A stretch of 64,000 nucleotides of DNA, from NCBI RefSeq assembly GCF_024347495.1, contig NZ_AP025491.1:1612001-1676000 (forward strand), written 5' to 3'. Within the stretch, counting starts at the first letter, position 1. Every line of letters starts with the position of its first letter. Under the pieces are notes generated by a model that did not search any database, was not told the origin of the DNA, and was given only the letters and a program-made list of their open reading frames with translations. Of this stretch, positions 63,859-64,000 are shown in pieces. The DNA is from Vibrio gallaecicus. GTDB lineage: Bacteria; Pseudomonadota; Gammaproteobacteria; Enterobacterales; Vibrionaceae. The position numbers and the translations under genes are program-made.

Positions 63859-64000
63859 ATGCAACAGTTAAAAAACCAAAGCTTACTGTCTTTTATGGTT
63901 ACAGAATCAGACAGTGCTCTTGCTGTCAGCAACCCCGCGACTGCTGACATTATCGGTTATGCTCCAATTTCAAGTGACGCTGAAATAAAAGCTGACATTG
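63859..64000 (+). CDS. N-terminus of an aldehyde dehydrogenase, probably succinate-semialdehyde dehydrogenase
   Basis: The first 47 codons are visible, starting MQQLKNQSLLSFMV and running to the window end. GAAAGG stands 7 bases ahead of the ATG. The peptide SDSALAVSNPATADIIGYAP fits the opening of NAD(P)-dependent aldehyde dehydrogenases of the GabD type ('V.NPAT...IG..P'), where this strand pairs precede the cofactor domain. With only the N-terminus in view the substrate is a guess; other ALDH classes are possible. Confidence 0.55.
   Translation, partial: MQQLKNQSLLSFMVTESDSALAVSNPATADIIGYAPISSDAEIKADI

Overview
This window is the replication-origin region of chromosome II (the secondary chromosome) of a Vibrio species. 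The diagnostic features are rctB on the minus strand (4700-6673), the oriCII core beside it (six ATGATCA iterons at 22-23 bp spacing, a DnaA box and a TGAT-repeat unwinding element), the parA2/parB2 genes downstream, and five copies of the Vibrio chromosome II centromere site parS2 (TTTACANTGTAAA). Gene content agrees: a third-type chemotaxis cluster, a LapBCDG biofilm-adhesin control operon, the VqmA/VqmR quorum-sensing pair and a put operon. The DNA is moderately AT-rich and the genes are tightly packed. I do not name a species.

Layout. 0-4.5 kb: tail of a probable solute-binding protein gene, a NADAR-GTP cyclohydrolase II fusion (riboflavin pathway), a small conserved gene, and a Fur-box-controlled operon of two peptide-type ABC ATPases plus an unknown protein. 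4.5-12.4 kb: rctB, oriCII, an rctA-like region of scattered iterons, parA2B2, tmcA and a triplet of parS2 sites. 12.7-25.1 kb: a chemotaxis operon (STAS, CheY, CheA, two CheW, a soluble PAS receptor, CheR, CheD, CheB, a second membrane receptor) that runs into an HsbA/HsbR-like partner-switching pair. 25.3-27.0 kb: a FapA (DUF342) protein. 27.1-33.4 kb: a (CTAA)18 microsatellite and the lapC-lapG-lapD-lapB operon. 33.4-36.7 kb: a DctB/DctD-like two-component pair whose regulator has lost the sigma-54-contact and Walker B motifs. 36.7-42 kb: pdxH, vqmA, the vqmR small RNA, and two paralogous coiled-coil/PEGA proteins. 42-49 kb: an AraC regulator, putA (without the DNA-binding domain), a detached ALDH-like domain protein, and putP. 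49-55 kb: two tiny genes, an Lrp-family regulator, a DUF445 protein, an ABC exporter and a CtlX-like hydrolase. 55-63.7 kb: a siderophore-type TonB receptor and a fecABCDE-like ferric citrate operon. The window ends in the first 47 codons of an aldehyde dehydrogenase.

How the parts work together. RctB starts and limits chromosome II replication, and ParA2/ParB2/parS2 segregate it; both types of site are scattered beyond the origin. A group of five RctB-type iterons lies in and near the AraC-putA genes (42.08-45.09 kb), and another flanks the 3' side of rctB (4.0-4.5 kb). The remaining genes concern surface behaviour (chemotaxis-like signalling, c-di-GMP control of adhesin retention, DPO quorum sensing) and nutrient or iron acquisition.

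I see no tRNA or rRNA genes, no CRISPR array, no insertion sequences and no prophage. Homology statements are from memory and by eye; no database search was run.
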